A DNA stretch of 64,000 nucleotides from positions 1,302,001-1,366,000 of the forward strand of contig NZ_CP102292.1 in NCBI RefSeq assembly GCF_025152405.1. Reading direction: 5' to 3'. The stretch is from [Ruminococcus] lactaris ATCC 29176. Its GTDB lineage: Bacteria > Bacillota > Clostridia > Lachnospirales > Lachnospiraceae. Below, piece by piece: positions 25,275 through 37,052 of this stretch. A model generated the notes under the pieces. The model made no database searches. It was not told where the DNA came from and saw nothing but the letters and a program-made list of their open reading frames with translations. The number at the start of each line of letters is the position of its first letter. Position 1 is the first letter of the stretch. The translations under genes were made by a program, and so were the position numbers.

Positions 25275-25724
25275 TTACCCATTTATCTTTTCTTGAGGAA
25301 TACAATTTAATTTTTTTACCATAAACTCAAATATTTCTGCCTCATATCCTGATGAATATAACATTTGAAAATTGTTACTCTGATGAACAATAATATATCT
25401 TTGTGCATTCTCTAAAAAATCGACTTTAAAATCCGCTGTTAATATTCCATTAAAAACAAGTCTTTTTACTCCTTTTACTTTAAGAAAATACTCACCATTT
25501 TTTTCATAAAAATCATAATCCAATGTATCCTTTGCATCATGTGTTTCCAATTTTCGAATTATTTCATTCTGAGATAGTTCTGTTTTAAAAATTAAATTCT
25601 GTCCTGCATTTTTATATGTTCCATTAGAATATTTCATATATCTTTTCCAGCGCATTACAATAATCCATATCGAACTAATTGCTAATACACAAAAAAATAT
25701 ATAAAACAGTGGGATACTATACAT
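25275..25724 (-). CDS. Membrane-anchored small protein, likely immunity protein of the Rhs toxin
   Basis: 149 residues with AAGGAA before the ATG. Residues 4-24 form one transmembrane helix (LFYIFFCVLAISSIWIIVM), followed by a basic stretch and a soluble domain of mixed strands and helices (YFLKVKGVKRLVFNGILTAD). It starts 20 bp after the end of the Rhs toxin tip, the expected position of the cognate immunity gene. A membrane location suits a toxin that acts on membranes. The family is not recognised. Confidence 0.65.
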   Translation of the reverse strand: MYSIPLFYIFFCVLAISSIWIIVMRWKRYMKYSNGTYKNAGQNLIFKTELSQNEIIRKLETHDAKDTLDYDFYEKNGEYFLKVKGVKRLVFNGILTADFKVDFLENAQRYIIVHQSNNFQMLYSSGYEAEIFEFMVKKLNCIPQEKING

Positions 25725-25743
25725 ATTATTCCTTCTCTCTAGT

Positions 25744-26035
25744 TTACTTCTTTTTTATAATATCAAATACATTTATTGATGCATCCGTCTTTGTAGTAGA
25801 AATTTCCGCATGTACTTCTCCACCAGGTGTTCCTACTCCTCCTGCCACAGTTACTCCATAATAATGTTTATCTGAGCTATTAGGATCACCCGTAACTACA
25901 AAATCTCCACTAGCATAAACCGGTACACCCATTACTGGTGCTGCTAAAGCACCACCAACATTACTTCCTTCATTCTCCAACTCAAATATATCTGGAGCAT
26001 TAGTAACTGTTGTATATCCAGCTGCAGATATACTA
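25744..26035 (-). pseudogene. Severed C-terminal tip of the large Rhs protein
   Basis: The frame reads from the IS630 border as SISAAGYTTVTNAPDIF and ends TDASINVFDIIKKK. Joining it to the end of the big gene across the IS (removing 26036-27322 and one TA copy) continues AAPS-ISAAGY in frame, so this is the true end of the Rhs protein. The tip is glycine- and alanine-rich (GGALAAPVMGVPVYASGDFVV, shortened here in effect to two hydrophobic patches) with no known nuclease motif; a membrane-active toxin is possible. Confidence 0.8.
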
Positions 26036-27322
26036 GTACAAAAGTTTTTAAATAAATGGACTATATTTCTTTTCTGTAGTATACTGTTCTCATCAAATCA
26101 AAAGGAGCATTAAACTATGGGAAGAAAAGCATCCACTATTAATCTTAGCGAGGACGAACGTTTATATCTTGAAACTCAGATGCGTGCAAGAACAATTCAA
26201 GCCCAGACAGTAATTCGGGCAAGAATTTTACTACTCAAAGCAGAAGGTATTTCAGTTGACCATATTGCAGACAAAGTAGGAATGAATCGCAAAAGCGTCA
26301 TGCTCTGTATCAATAAATACCTTGAGGGTGGTGTGGAAAATGCTCTGTTTGATGCACCCGGTCGTGGCAGGAATGCTGAAATAACCGATGATGAAAAAGC
26401 CTGGATAATAAATATCGCCTGTCAGAAGCCTGTCAATCTTGGATATTCAGCAGAAGTATGGACGCGTGCTCTTCTTACAAAACATATTAATAAATTTGCC
26501 GAAGAAGCAGGTCATACAAGGTTGTCAACAATCAGTCAGTCAAAGGTCCGCACAATACTGGAAGAAGCGGATATTAAGCCTAACAAAATAACTTATTACT
26601 GCGAAAATCGTGACCCTGATTTTGACCAGAAAATGCATAATGTTCTTCTTGTATATAAACAATTGTCTTTACAGTTTGACGAGAAGGGACAGCTCATTCC
26701 GTTTAAGGAGGATGAACAGGTTGTACATGTACTTTCCTATGATGAAAAACCCGGAATTCAGGCAATTGCCAATACCACAGAAGACCTCTTGCCGGATGAA
26801 AATCACAAGACGGTCAGCCGTGATTATGAATATAAACGTCTTGGAACTATTTCACTGCTTGCTGGAATCGACTTACAAACAGGGGAGCAATTCCGCTTGT
26901 AAAAGATAAACACAGCAGCAAGGAATATATTGAGTTTCTAAAAATACTTGATTCAAAATATCCGGAGACTGACCGGATTCGTCTGGTATTGGATAATCTG
27001 AAAGTTCATTCTTCAGAGGAAACCCGAAAATACCTTGCGACAAAGCCGGGAAGATTTGAATTTGTGTTTACTCCCAAGCATGGTTCATGGTTGAATCTTG
27101 TTGAGGGATTCTTTAGTAAACTCACACGTCAGATGCTAAAAGGCATACGTGTAAAAACTAAGGATGAACTTGTGCAGCGTATCTATAGATACTTCGATGA
27201 AGTAAACGAACAACCTGTCGTATATCACTGGAAGTATAAGCTTGAAGAAATTAATTCAAGTGAAGAGGTGGTGGTTGATACGTTGCCAATTCAAAAGTCC
27301 AGTTAATTAATAACGGTTATAC
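26036..27322 (+). mobile_element. IS630-family insertion sequence, copy B (diverged type)
   Basis: 1287 bp between TA copies at 26034-26035 and 27323-27324 in a CTAG target. The ends are imperfect inverted repeats, about 20 of 27 positions, GTACAAAAGTTTTTAAATAA against the reversed GTATAACCGTTATTAATTAA. The transposase differs clearly from copy A. It split the toxin tip from the Rhs gene. Confidence 0.9.
26117..27306 (+). pseudogene. IS630-family transposase, frameshifted
   Basis: Frame one (26117-26902) has the HTH (DHIADKVGMNRKSVMLCIN) and first DDE aspartate (LSYDEKPGIQA). Frame two (to 27306) has the rest: RIRLVLDNLKVHS and WLNLVEGFFSKLTRQML. The break is at GGGGAGCAATTCCG near 26883; one extra A (GGGGAAGCA) restores the family reading TGEAIPLVKD. 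Probably inactive. Confidence 0.85.
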
Positions 27323-30300
27323 TAGGTGCTGCAGAAGCTGTGACTCCCCCAGCGAAGCTATGTTGTATTCCAACATTTCCCTTGGCATCAAAAGATAGCC
27401 CTATTGAGAAATCATAAGTCCAAACACCTAATGTACCCGATATATTAATTCCTCTAGTAACTGTCAGATTTACATTATCTTTAGTCCCAGTAATCAGGGT
27501 ATTTATTCTTTTATTGGTGCTACACATAATCCGATTAATATTTGCTCTAATTTCATTTGATCGTATTGTTGCAAAATTATAAAACGAACTATATTGTTTA
27601 TTCTTGCTTTTACTATGTCCCCCGACTAATTTTACTCCTTTAGACATTTTTGTTCTGTTATAAGAAGCATTAGTATAAAAAGTATTATTCTTATAAGCAT
27701 TTGAATTAGTACTAACATTTCTTGTTGATCTACTTATTGTACTACTTCTCGAAGATCGGCTCGTATGACTAATTGCATTTTTTACTGTCTTAACAACATT
27801 TTTTACAGTTTTTATAGCTGTTTTTGCTGCTTTTACAACCGTTTTTACAACCTTTTTTGCCACCTTCTTAGCTGTACTCTTAATCCTGCTCCATAATGAA
27901 TGTCCTGTCGGATCACTGTAATTCAGCGGATTATTGGTCGCATAATCGTAGCGATTTCTGGTTAATGGATTTTCTGTCGTTCCAAGATCACTATCTTCAG
28001 TTGTAAAGGTTCCGTTCTCTGCGTTATAGTATCTTGCCCGCAGATACTGAAGTCCTGTTTTTACATTTGTGGACTCTCCATTGTAACCGTAATAATTGAC
28101 TCCATCTGCGGTTCCTGATGTAAGGTTACCGTATGGATCATACTGATAACTGTTCGTCAGGTTAGCATTTTCTGTCAGGATTCCGGTTACACTGTTTCTT
28201 CCGTCATATAAATAATAACTGCTTTCTTCCGATTTATCAACGCTTACCCGTTCTCCAATTCCACTTTCTCCATAAGTATAAGCCTGACGTACTTTCTCGT
28301 CTGCTCCATACTCTGCAAGGACTTCTGTATTCTCGCGATTGATATCGTTGATATACTCTGTCAATGTGTAACCTTTGGCATTTGAACCGCCTTTTACCAG
28401 AGAGGCAAGCTGCTCTTTCGGGCTGTTTCCATCTTCGGTACGCTGGTTCGCCGGAATCAGGACTTCATCGCCATAGCAGTCTTCCCATTTATAGGTGTTA
28501 TCAAGTTCGAATACCCGGTTGTTATCTCCATCGTACATGGCTGCCATCAGGACTGTTCCACCCTGTTTTACTACTGCCAGACGATTCTCTGCTGTGTATT
28601 CATAAGTAACCGGATCTGCACTGTTTGTCTTATCACATTCCTGGATCAGATTGCCATCTTTATCATAGCTGTAGGTTGTTCCCGGATCGCTCCAGATCTT
28701 TGCATTGGTGCGTTTGATGAGCTGGTTGGAATCGTTGTACTTATAGTTATATTTTGCTTTGCTGACACCATCTTCGATCTTCTCGTAAGAGGTCCGGTTT
28801 CCAATCTTGTCATAAGTATAATTATGAACTGTCTTTTTACCGCCTTCTACTTTTTCCGTACAGCGTGTCAGTTCCCAGTTATCATCATACTCATAAGTAC
28901 GTGTTGTCTGGATCTCTTTTTCCTGATGCTCACAGTCTGCTTTGTCTGTCTCTTTCTGTGTATCGCCCCAGTTGTACCAGTCTTCCCAGCTTGGCGTCTT
29001 TCTTGTTCCGGCTTCCAGTTCCGTAGCTGTTTCTCCAACTACATATCCCTGATCATTGTACTTGTACTCATAAGTACTGATTACTTTGCCGCAGGAACCA
29101 CAGGTATTCACAATCTTTGTGATATGATCTTCTGCATCGTAAGATACTTCCGTCTTTGTTCCATTGCTTCTAATGACTTCTGTCACACGATTCAGTGCAT
29201 CATGCTTGTAAGTGGTTACTTTTCCATTACGGTCTGTCAGTTTTACCAGATTATCATTTAAGTCATATTCATAGCTGATCTTTGTACCATCCGGGTATAC
29301 GATTGCCTGCAGATTATCTGCATCATCATAGACGTAGCTGACATCCTTTTTCGAACCGTTTGTTACTTTGGTGATTCTTCCGAGTGCATCGTATTCGTAG
29401 CTGCTCTTGCCTGTCTGATCCTTCATGGATACCCGTTCCCCGGCACTGTTATATGCGTAGGTCACGTCCTTTTCGGATTTCTCGCCTTTTGCGTTCTGAT
29501 ATGATTTCTCCAACAGGTCATTCAGTTTGTCGTAATCATACATGGTTTTCTTGCCGCTTGCCTGTGTATATCCGGTCAGTCTGCCTTTTTCATCATAGTC
29601 GAATTTCTCCGTTCTTCCTGCCGGATCTTTGATGGATGTCAGGTTGCCTTCCAGATCATAAGTATAATTCGTTGTCTTATTTGCTGCATTGGTGAAGGTC
29701 ACCAGGTTATCCATGTTGTCGTAACCGTAAGTTGTTACACCGCCAAGGGCATCGGTTACTTTGGTCAGATTGTCATTCTTGTCATATTCCAGATGGCTCT
29801 TTAATCCGGTCTTATCTGTAACAACCTGAATATTACCATGTGCATCGTAATCAAATCCTGTTGTGAATCCACGCTTGTCTGTAATAGAAGTTACCCTGCT
29901 GTCCTTATCATAGGTATAGGATTCCTTCTGCTCCAGTGCATCGGTCTCTTCTGTTACACGATTGTCTTTATCGTAGACTGTCTTTGCAACATAGCCCATC
30001 GGATCTGTTACAGATGTAACATTATAATTCTTGTCATATCCATAGCTGGTCTTTCTTCCACCCGGTTTGGTGATCTCAGTAATATTTCCTGCCGGGTCGT
30101 AAGTATAAGCAGTTATCTTACCAAGCGGATCAGCTGCAGAAGTCATCTGGCCTGCCAGGTCATAACTGTAGGTATTGCTCCGTCCAAGTGGATCTGTCTC
30201 CTTCACCAGATTGCCATACTTATCATAAGAAAAGCTGGTTGTTCCATCCAGTGCATTGGTAGAAGACTTCATGTTATGGAGCTTATCGTAAGTATAAGTG

Positions 30301-33300
30301 GTGGTACTCTTTAAGCTGTCACTTTCTTTTACCACGTTGTCCACTTTATCATAAGAGAAATTCTTGGTATAACCCAGTGGACTGGTCATACTCTTCAGAC
30401 GTCCGGCTTTATCATAACTATAGGTATACTCTCCACCATTCGCCTGTGTCATCTTTGTGACATTGTCATTCAGGTCAACACTGTACTGTGTCTCATTTCC
30501 CTTTGCATCCGTTACAGAAATGACATTGCCATGCTTGTCGTAATCATATTTGGTAACTGCTCCCTTTGGAGAAATCTGTTCCGTCATGTTACTCAGGCTG
30601 TCATATTTGTATTCGGTAATGAGTCCCATCGGATCTTTTGATTTGGTAAGATTTCCAATGGCATCATAACGGTATTCATTTGTTTCTTTTAACGGAGAAG
30701 TCTCCCCGATCTTGCGGTCCAGTTCATCATACTGGTATGTTGTCGTATTTCCATTTCCATCTGTCTGGGATACGAGGTTGTCATTTTTATCGTAAGTATA
30801 CTTGGTAACCGTACCGTTTTCATCGACAGATTCCGTCACATTATCATTTCCGTCATACTTAAAGGTGCTGGATGCTCCCAGTGGATTTGTCTGAGAGATA
30901 ACCCGGTCCTTCTTATCGTAAGCATATTTATATGTAGCTTCCTCTTCTTCTGTCATGGATAACTGGTTGCCGACTTTATCGTAGGTAAAGGTTGTTTTAT
31001 GACCTTCCGCATCCGTTACCGCTGTAATGCGGTCCATAACATCATATTCATAAGATGTGGTACTTCCGTCTGCTTCAGTAAGTTTCAGGAGTCTGCCGTA
31101 CTGATCGTACTTGTATGTTGCTGTCCTGCCAAGTTCATCGGTCTGTGTCAGTACATTTCCGGCACCATCATAAGTATAATCCATGCTGTTTCCACCATTG
31201 TCGGAGGAATGGATCAGGTTGCCTGCTCCGTCATACTGATAGGTAATTACGAGTCCCTGTGCATCCGTACATTTTACAAGCTGTCCGATGGCATCGTACT
31301 CCAGCAGCACCTTGTCTCCTGTCGGCAGTATTATGGATGTGTTATTTCCCTCTTTATCATACACATAGCTGTACGCATTGCCGAGGGCATCTGTCATCTT
31401 TGTGCTGTTACCCTGTGAATCGTATTCGTAAGTAGTCTTTCCTTTCAGGGCGTCCACCGTCTGTTCCAGATTGTCGGTGGAATCATATTTCATTGCTGTA
31501 ATGTTGCCCTTTGCATCGGTTACCGATGTCATGTTTCCATTACCATCGTAAGTCATGGTACTGGTATTTCCATTTTCATCGGTAGAGGATACTAGATTTC
31601 CATTTAAGTCATACTTCATGGATACGGTATATCCAAGGGCATCTTTGGATGTAGTCAGATTTCCTGCCTTGTCGTAAGCATAAGTATCTGTTCTTCCCTC
31701 TTCATCGGTAGAAGATACCAGATTACCTGCTTTATCATAAGTATATGTGGTAGTTCCACCTTCTGGGTTGGTTTCACTTAAGCGGTTTCCTGTATTATCG
31801 TAGGTATAAGTCCAGGTTCTTCCACTGTCATCTGATTTTGATACCAGATTGTCTGCCGCATCATAAGTATAAGTGGTAACTGCACCTAATTCATCTGTCT
31901 CTTTAGCGAGCCTTCCGCAGTTATCATATTCCTTGGAATGGCTGCTTCCATCTCCATAGGTAATCTTTGTTTCATTTCCTAATGCGTCATATTCATATTT
32001 GGTTATATTACCAACTGCATCTTTTGACTGAAGCACCTGTCCAAGGGAATCAAACTTGGATACGGTTGCATTTCCATTTCCGTCGGTATATTTTTTCAGA
32101 TTTCCTGCTTTGTCATATTCATAGAGCTTTGTTCCAAAATCCTGATTACTCTCTTCTATGACACGTCCCATGCTGTCATACTTATAAGTAATTGTATTTC
32201 CTTTTGCATCGGTTGCTTTGACCTGCTGATAATTCTTGTCATAAACGTAGCTGATCTGATTTCCTTTCGGATCTGTACCACTGGTCATGTTGTACATCTT
32301 ATCGTAAGTATAAGTGGTGGTATTCCCCAGTGCGTCCGTACTTGCCGTAATATTTCCCACACCATCCAGTGTATAAGCGGTCACACCGCCATCGGCTGCT
32401 GTCTTGGAAGTCAGATTGCCATTCGCATCGTAACTGTTCGAGGTTACATTTCCAAGTGGATCTGTCATGGTAACTGCACGATTCATCGCATCATACGTGA
32501 ATCCCCATGCTGCTCCATTTCCATCCACATATCCGGTCATGTTCGGTCCATCATACGAATATGTTGTTGTGACACCTCTGCCGTCTGTCTGGGATACCAT
32601 ACGATGTTTGTCATCGTAAGTATAAGTAATGGCTGTTCCATCCGGTTTTGTAGATGTGACCATATTTCCATTACCGTCATAACTGTAAGTAACCGTTGCT
32701 CCGTTATATCCGGTTGCACTGGTCAGCTTATTCTGCTCATTATAAGTATAAGAGGCTGTCTTTCCATCCTCTCTTGTCTCCGTTGCTACATTGCCAAATG
32801 CATCATAAGTGTAAGTTTTTGTTCCGGCTGCTGTCGTTTCGGAAGCAAGCTGATTTTCTGCATTATAAGTCTTTTCACAAGTTGTTCCATCCGGATATTC
32901 AATGGATGTTGTACGGTACTGATCATCATAATGATAAACGGTCTTATTTCCTTCGTTATCCGTTGTTGTAGTAGAACTCTTTCCGTACTTGAAAGTTGCC
33001 GTTCCTTTTTCTGCATCGGTCTGCTCTACGACTCTTCCTTCTTTATCGTAAGTATTCTTTACAACCGTATTGCCATTCTCATCTTTCCAGCTTGTCATAC
33101 GGCTGTCATCATCATATTTGTACTCTTTTGTTGTTCCGTTCGGGTCTGTTACAGATATCAGGTTTCCCTGTTCATCATATTTGTAAGAAACTTTTCCACC
33201 ATCTGGAAGAGACAGTTCCTTGATATGCCCGAATTTATCCTGTTTTACCCCGAATGTTTTTCCGGATGGTGTGGTAATCTTGCTCAGATTATAATCATCG

Positions 33301-33957
33301 TCATAATCTAACACTGTCTTAAATCCATTCACATCCGTTACATAACGTAAAATTCCATATTTATCAAATGACCAGACGCTCTGATCCGCATCTGTCAGTT
33401 CCCATCCGATGTAGTCATGGTCTGTATCTTTATAGCTGACTGCTTTTAAATCGTATACATAGCCATCCGGAGCAGTGTAGCTTCCATCTTCATTCTTATC
33501 AAAGATCAGATAACTTCCGTCCCCTCTCATATACAGAAGACTTCCGTCCTCCATTTGAGAAAGTGACTGGTCATAGTTAAAGCTCCATCCACGTCCGAAC
33601 ATGGAATGCTGGTCTGTTCCTTTGGAATTGTAGCTTCTTGTAATGGAGAATTCCCCATTCAGCTCATTCATCGTCGCATCGGACTGATCCATGTAGAAGT
33701 TACCAGTATTTAAGTTGACTGGTTCAAATCCAAATTCACAGTGCAGGCCTCTTCCCATCAATGCTCCGTCAATCCGCATCTTATCCTGATCGGTAAGCGG
33801 TGCAGGACTATATGGAACATTTGTCTGTGGGTTACGGATAAAGATCATGTTGTTTGCGACTACCAGTGCATCCATAACCTGATTGTCTTTCATAATGTTC
33901 TTAAGCGGAACACCATAATATTTTGCAATCTTCGGAAATGTATCAAACTGTTTAGGT
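27303..33957 (-). CDS. Giant YD-repeat (Rhs/WapA-type) polymorphic toxin, both ends damaged
   Basis: At least 2196 residues. N-terminal DUF6531-like block (LNTGNFYMDQSD), then dozens of YD repeats of the YDxxGNL type over about residues 200-1900, the Rhs core (YDPYGNLTSG, LQYLRARYYNAENGTFTTED) and the DPTGHSLW junction. A lysine-rich helical linker and a toxin tip follow. Upstream of the ATG at 33893 the frame stays open to about 33957 and encodes a LysM-like piece (DTFPKIAKYYGVPLKNI), so the natural N-terminus is missing, fused into an ABC ATPase gene. The annotated stop comes from IS630 copy B; the true tip is at 25744-26035. Family members are large surface or secreted shells that deliver the tip to rivals. 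Confidence 0.9.
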
Positions 33958-34249
33958 TTTCTTTCACCGTTAGCGGTTTATCAAGTACGCTATCCTGAAA
34001 TACAACACCAAGCATCCTTTTTGTCTGTGCACCGGCTTTGTCAGTTTCTATTCCGTTTACCTGAACCATTCCACTGTCTTTTTTCAGCAGTCCGCAGAGA
34101 ATAGAAATAGTTGTACTTTTCCCTGCACCGTTTACTCCAAGAAACGCAAACAATTCTCCTTTTTTCACACGAAAGCTCAAATCACTTACCGCTTTTACTT
34201 CGCCAAAGCTTTTATTCAGATGGCTGATTTTAATGATATCTGATTCCAT
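33950..34249 (-). pseudogene. ABC transporter ATPase, N-terminal fragment (DrrA-like)
   Basis: Starts with a good ATG (AGGAG upstream) and reads through Walker A (GVNGAGKSTTI) and the Q-loop (MLGVVFQDSVLDKPLTVKENL, family wording of daunorubicin-type ATPases), then the ABC homology stops and the next bases encode the Rhs/LysM frame shifted by one. Signature and Walker B motifs are absent. Its own permease is gone. The junction near 33957 marks a deletion or insertion endpoint. Confidence 0.85.
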
Positions 34250-34311
34250 ATTTGCTCCTTTTGTTTCATTTGCCTTGTTCTTTTACTCATCATCATTTTC
34301 TCACTTATCGG

Positions 34312-35418
34312 CTAATATTTCTCACCAATCCCCTTCAGTCTCTTCACAACCCCATTATACCTTTTTTCATCCATAAGTCCAGCAAATGCGGGATTTTTCT
34401 CTACTGCCTCTACCATGCTGGAAACTATAAGCTTTTCTGAACGGGGTGCCTGATTTCCAAGGTCAAATTGTAGAAACCACTCATCAATTCTGTCAAAAAA
34501 TGCATCGCCATGAAGCACAAGCGGAAAGAAGCAATGCTCGCATATATATGTGTAACGCTCAAGCATGTCAAGTGCCTTAGCATTTTCTCCATGCATGCAG
34601 TAAATCTGAGCGCCAGTAATATATATTCCTGCCGTTGTATTGGGATGAAGCTCATCCATATTATAAATGTCTATACAGTCAATGGCTCTGGTAATTATCT
34701 GCTCGGCCTTCGTAATGTCAGCCGCATTTAACAGGGCTAATGGTGCTGAATCACAGATAAGAAACAGCAGATGCTGATACATCGCAACCTGATATGCATC
34801 TATAGCACCCTGTATATTGCCAATACCCTGATAGACCTGTGCCAGCAGCTCTGTATCGCGGCTGATTGGATGCAGCCTCTCATCCATTAGGTCCATTACC
34901 TTCATCGGCTCACCAAGAAGCAGATAACAGGAGGCTTCCAATGTGAGTGCATCTTTTGCATCATTCACGTCCTCCGAAAGACTTCTAATCCTTTGTGTAA
35001 GCTCAATACAATGCTCATAAATGTGTGCCGGTGCATCAGAAAGTGTTGCATGATTTAAGTAAAGAATTGCCATCTGTAACAGGAATGGAAAGCAGGAATA
35101 GTATTTCTTCTCCAGCTCTCTGCATTCCGCCATTGCCACCTCGAACTTTTCATTAGCAAATATATTCTTTAGCTGACTGTAAAGCTCCTTAATCTGCTCT
35201 CTCGTAAGTTGAGGCTCGTAGCCTATCAGCTCATCAATGGACACGTTAAAATAAGTAGCCAGCTTAGGAAGCAGCGTAATATCCGGAAAACTCACACCAC
35301 TTTCCCACTTCGACACCGCCGCCTTGGAAACACCAACATAGCTGGCAAGCTCCTCCTGTGTAATTTTCTTTTCATGACGAGCAGCCAAAAGCTGCTTTGC
35401 TATATTTATCTCAGCCAT
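34312..35418 (-). CDS. XRE-family regulator with helical repeat domain
   Basis: 368 residues, AAGGAAGG before the ATG. N-terminal XRE HTH: ITQEELASYVGVSKAAVSKW then ESGVSFPDITLLPKLATYF. The remaining 300 residues are helical and TPR-like (NIQGAIDAYQVAMYQ, GENAKALDMLERYTY), a pattern common in peptide- or stress-sensing regulators of Firmicutes. It lies 29 bp downstream of the ABC exporter on the same strand, so it is co-transcribed with that exporter and probably controls it. Confidence 0.85.
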   Translation of the reverse strand: MAEINIAKQLLAARHEKKITQEELASYVGVSKAAVSKWESGVSFPDITLLPKLATYFNVSIDELIGYEPQLTREQIKELYSQLKNIFANEKFEVAMAECRELEKKYYSCFPFLLQMAILYLNHATLSDAPAHIYEHCIELTQRIRSLSEDVNDAKDALTLEASCYLLLGEPMKVMDLMDERLHPISRDTELLAQVYQGIGNIQGAIDAYQVAMYQHLLFLICDSAPLALLNAADITKAEQIITRAIDCIDIYNMDELHPNTTAGIYITGAQIYCMHGENAKALDMLERYTYICEHCFFPLVLHGDAFFDRIDEWFLQFDLGNQAPRSEKLIVSSMVEAVEKNPAFAGLMDEKRYNGVVKRLKGIGEKY

Positions 35419-35447
35419 ATTTTGCCTTCCTTTGCATACACACTAAC

Positions 35448-37052
35448 CTACTTGCATCGTCCATAAAGCACTGCCGCAAGCACCGCAAGAATTCCACTAA
35501 ACATAAGTATACTAAGCTCTCCGCCAAGATTTCCTGACAGGTAAAATGTTCCCGCAGCCATGGCAAGGTAGATTATAATACTGGAGAATATTCCAATCAT
35601 AGAGGACATTCCCTGCTTTACAACTACAACCTCATTTTCCCATTGGTAATTAGGGAAGCATATATTGATAAACATTCCAAATACCGTTGAAAATGTTACC
35701 GAAGCCACAGCAAATACAATATACAACAGGGCTTTCACTACATTTACACGAAGGGAAATTATAAATATAACGCTGCATATAAGAGAAACTGGCAGCACCA
35801 TACATATGTTAAAAAGCATCTTTCCTTTATAAAGAGTCCTTTTACTAATAGGCAGACTTTCCACTACCCAGAGATTTCTTCCCTCTAAGGAAAGTGACAC
35901 CGCACAGGTGTTGCACATATTTACAACCATAGAAATTCCAAATGGTACAACATTTGAAATGACTGGCAAAAGTGCTGCCATGTCCTTTGCATTTACCCCA
36001 TCAACATTAGAAATCAGCTTATCAACGCCCAAAAATGCACTGGCAACCGAGGCAATAAGAGCCAATATAAGCCCCATTCCCATATTAATCATATAGACAG
36101 ATGAGGAAGTAAATCTCTTTGCTTCCTTGTACGCCAGTGCAGTAAGTACCGAGCTTTTCTTTAACTGACCAACCTTATAGTTAGATGATGCCTGATGTGA
36201 CTTAAGTGCAGAATTTATCCTTCCATAAAACTTTGCACAAAAGCCTAAAAATACCGCATATACAGCTACCGAAAATCCAATAAATAAAAGAATATGCTGG
36301 ACATTTCCATAGACAACGCCATTGTCAAACCACAATGACACTGGATATATTTTATGAATTATTCCAGAAATAAATGCACCCATATCAGTAAGCATTGCAA
36401 GCATCATGGCTTCATCAGCCATAGCATTTTGATTGAGCCAGAAGCTTCCAAACATTATGCCCAAAAACAAAATCACCGTAGCAATAAGCTGAACTGCCGC
36501 TTTGTGCTTAAAGCCTGCACCAATGGCTAATATTGCCATTCCCACAGCGGCAGCTATTGTCATAGGTAGCAGTGGTGCGAACAATATTCCAAGGAACCAG
36601 AAAGCCACGGTCCCTGCATTAAAGCCATTCCACATTTCATAGCCCACTGCCATTGGCACCATTACTACCACCGCAAATGCAAGATTGTTAATATACATAG
36701 AAAGAAACTTCGACGCAATAATTGTCCTCGTCTTTATAGGAAATGCTGTAAGCATATCATAATCTCTTGTGCTAAAAAGAATTCCATTGGTTTTTAAAAA
36801 TGTGAAGAACAAAATAACAATAGAGGTAATCATAAGTGCATAGCCAGGAACCACATAGGACATCCCAAGATAGCTGTAGCCATATGAAATTCCAAAGCAG
36901 TAACCTGCCAGAACAATTGCGAGGAAAATGTATAAAACACCCATTGCTATGTATCTGTATTTAACCTTTTTGTTTCTTTCATTTCTAATAGTTCCTAATC
37001 TGAACCTGTTTAGAAACTCTGTTTTAAGAAGTGATAAAAGATTATTTGTCAT
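35448..37052 (-). CDS. ABC exporter permease, 12-TM-class membrane protein
   Basis: 534 residues with about twelve hydrophobic helices (for example YIFLAIVLAGYCFGISYGYSY near 40-60 and the C-terminal MSSMIGIFSSIIIYLAMAAG). The soluble loop RDYDMLTAFPIKTRTIIASK is the coupling-type element seen in this ABC-2-like family. GGAGG precedes the ATG, and the start overlaps the ATPase stop by 11 bp. The substrate is not indicated by the sequence; bacteriocin or lipid export are typical for such three-gene sets. Confidence 0.85.
   Translation of the reverse strand: MTNNLLSLLKTEFLNRFRLGTIRNERNKKVKYRYIAMGVLYIFLAIVLAGYCFGISYGYSYLGMSYVVPGYALMITSIVILFFTFLKTNGILFSTRDYDMLTAFPIKTRTIIASKFLSMYINNLAFAVVVMVPMAVGYEMWNGFNAGTVAFWFLGILFAPLLPMTIAAAVGMAILAIGAGFKHKAAVQLIATVILFLGIMFGSFWLNQNAMADEAMMLAMLTDMGAFISGIIHKIYPVSLWFDNGVVYGNVQHILLFIGFSVAVYAVFLGFCAKFYGRINSALKSHQASSNYKVGQLKKSSVLTALAYKEAKRFTSSSVYMINMGMGLILALIASVASAFLGVDKLISNVDGVNAKDMAALLPVISNVVPFGISMVVNMCNTCAVSLSLEGRNLWVVESLPISKRTLYKGKMLFNICMVLPVSLICSVIFIISLRVNVVKALLYIVFAVASVTFSTVFGMFINICFPNYQWENEVVVVKQGMSSMIGIFSSIIIYLAMAAGTFYLSGNLGGELSILMFSGILAVLAAVLYGRCK

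Noticed and set aside
27303-33893. Long open frames on the plus strand opposite the Rhs gene and a periodic repeat pattern that could suggest a tandem-repeat or CRISPR-like array
   Set aside because: The periodicity is that of YD-repeat codons in the minus-strand gene; the opposite frames are shadows without RBS or sensible proteins.
20924-34249. The two ABC ATPase fragments as one gene split by a 12.5-kb insertion
   Set aside because: Motif wording differs (BcrA-like C-terminal piece, DrrA-like N-terminal piece), the signature region is absent from both, and the joined frames do not give a natural protein.
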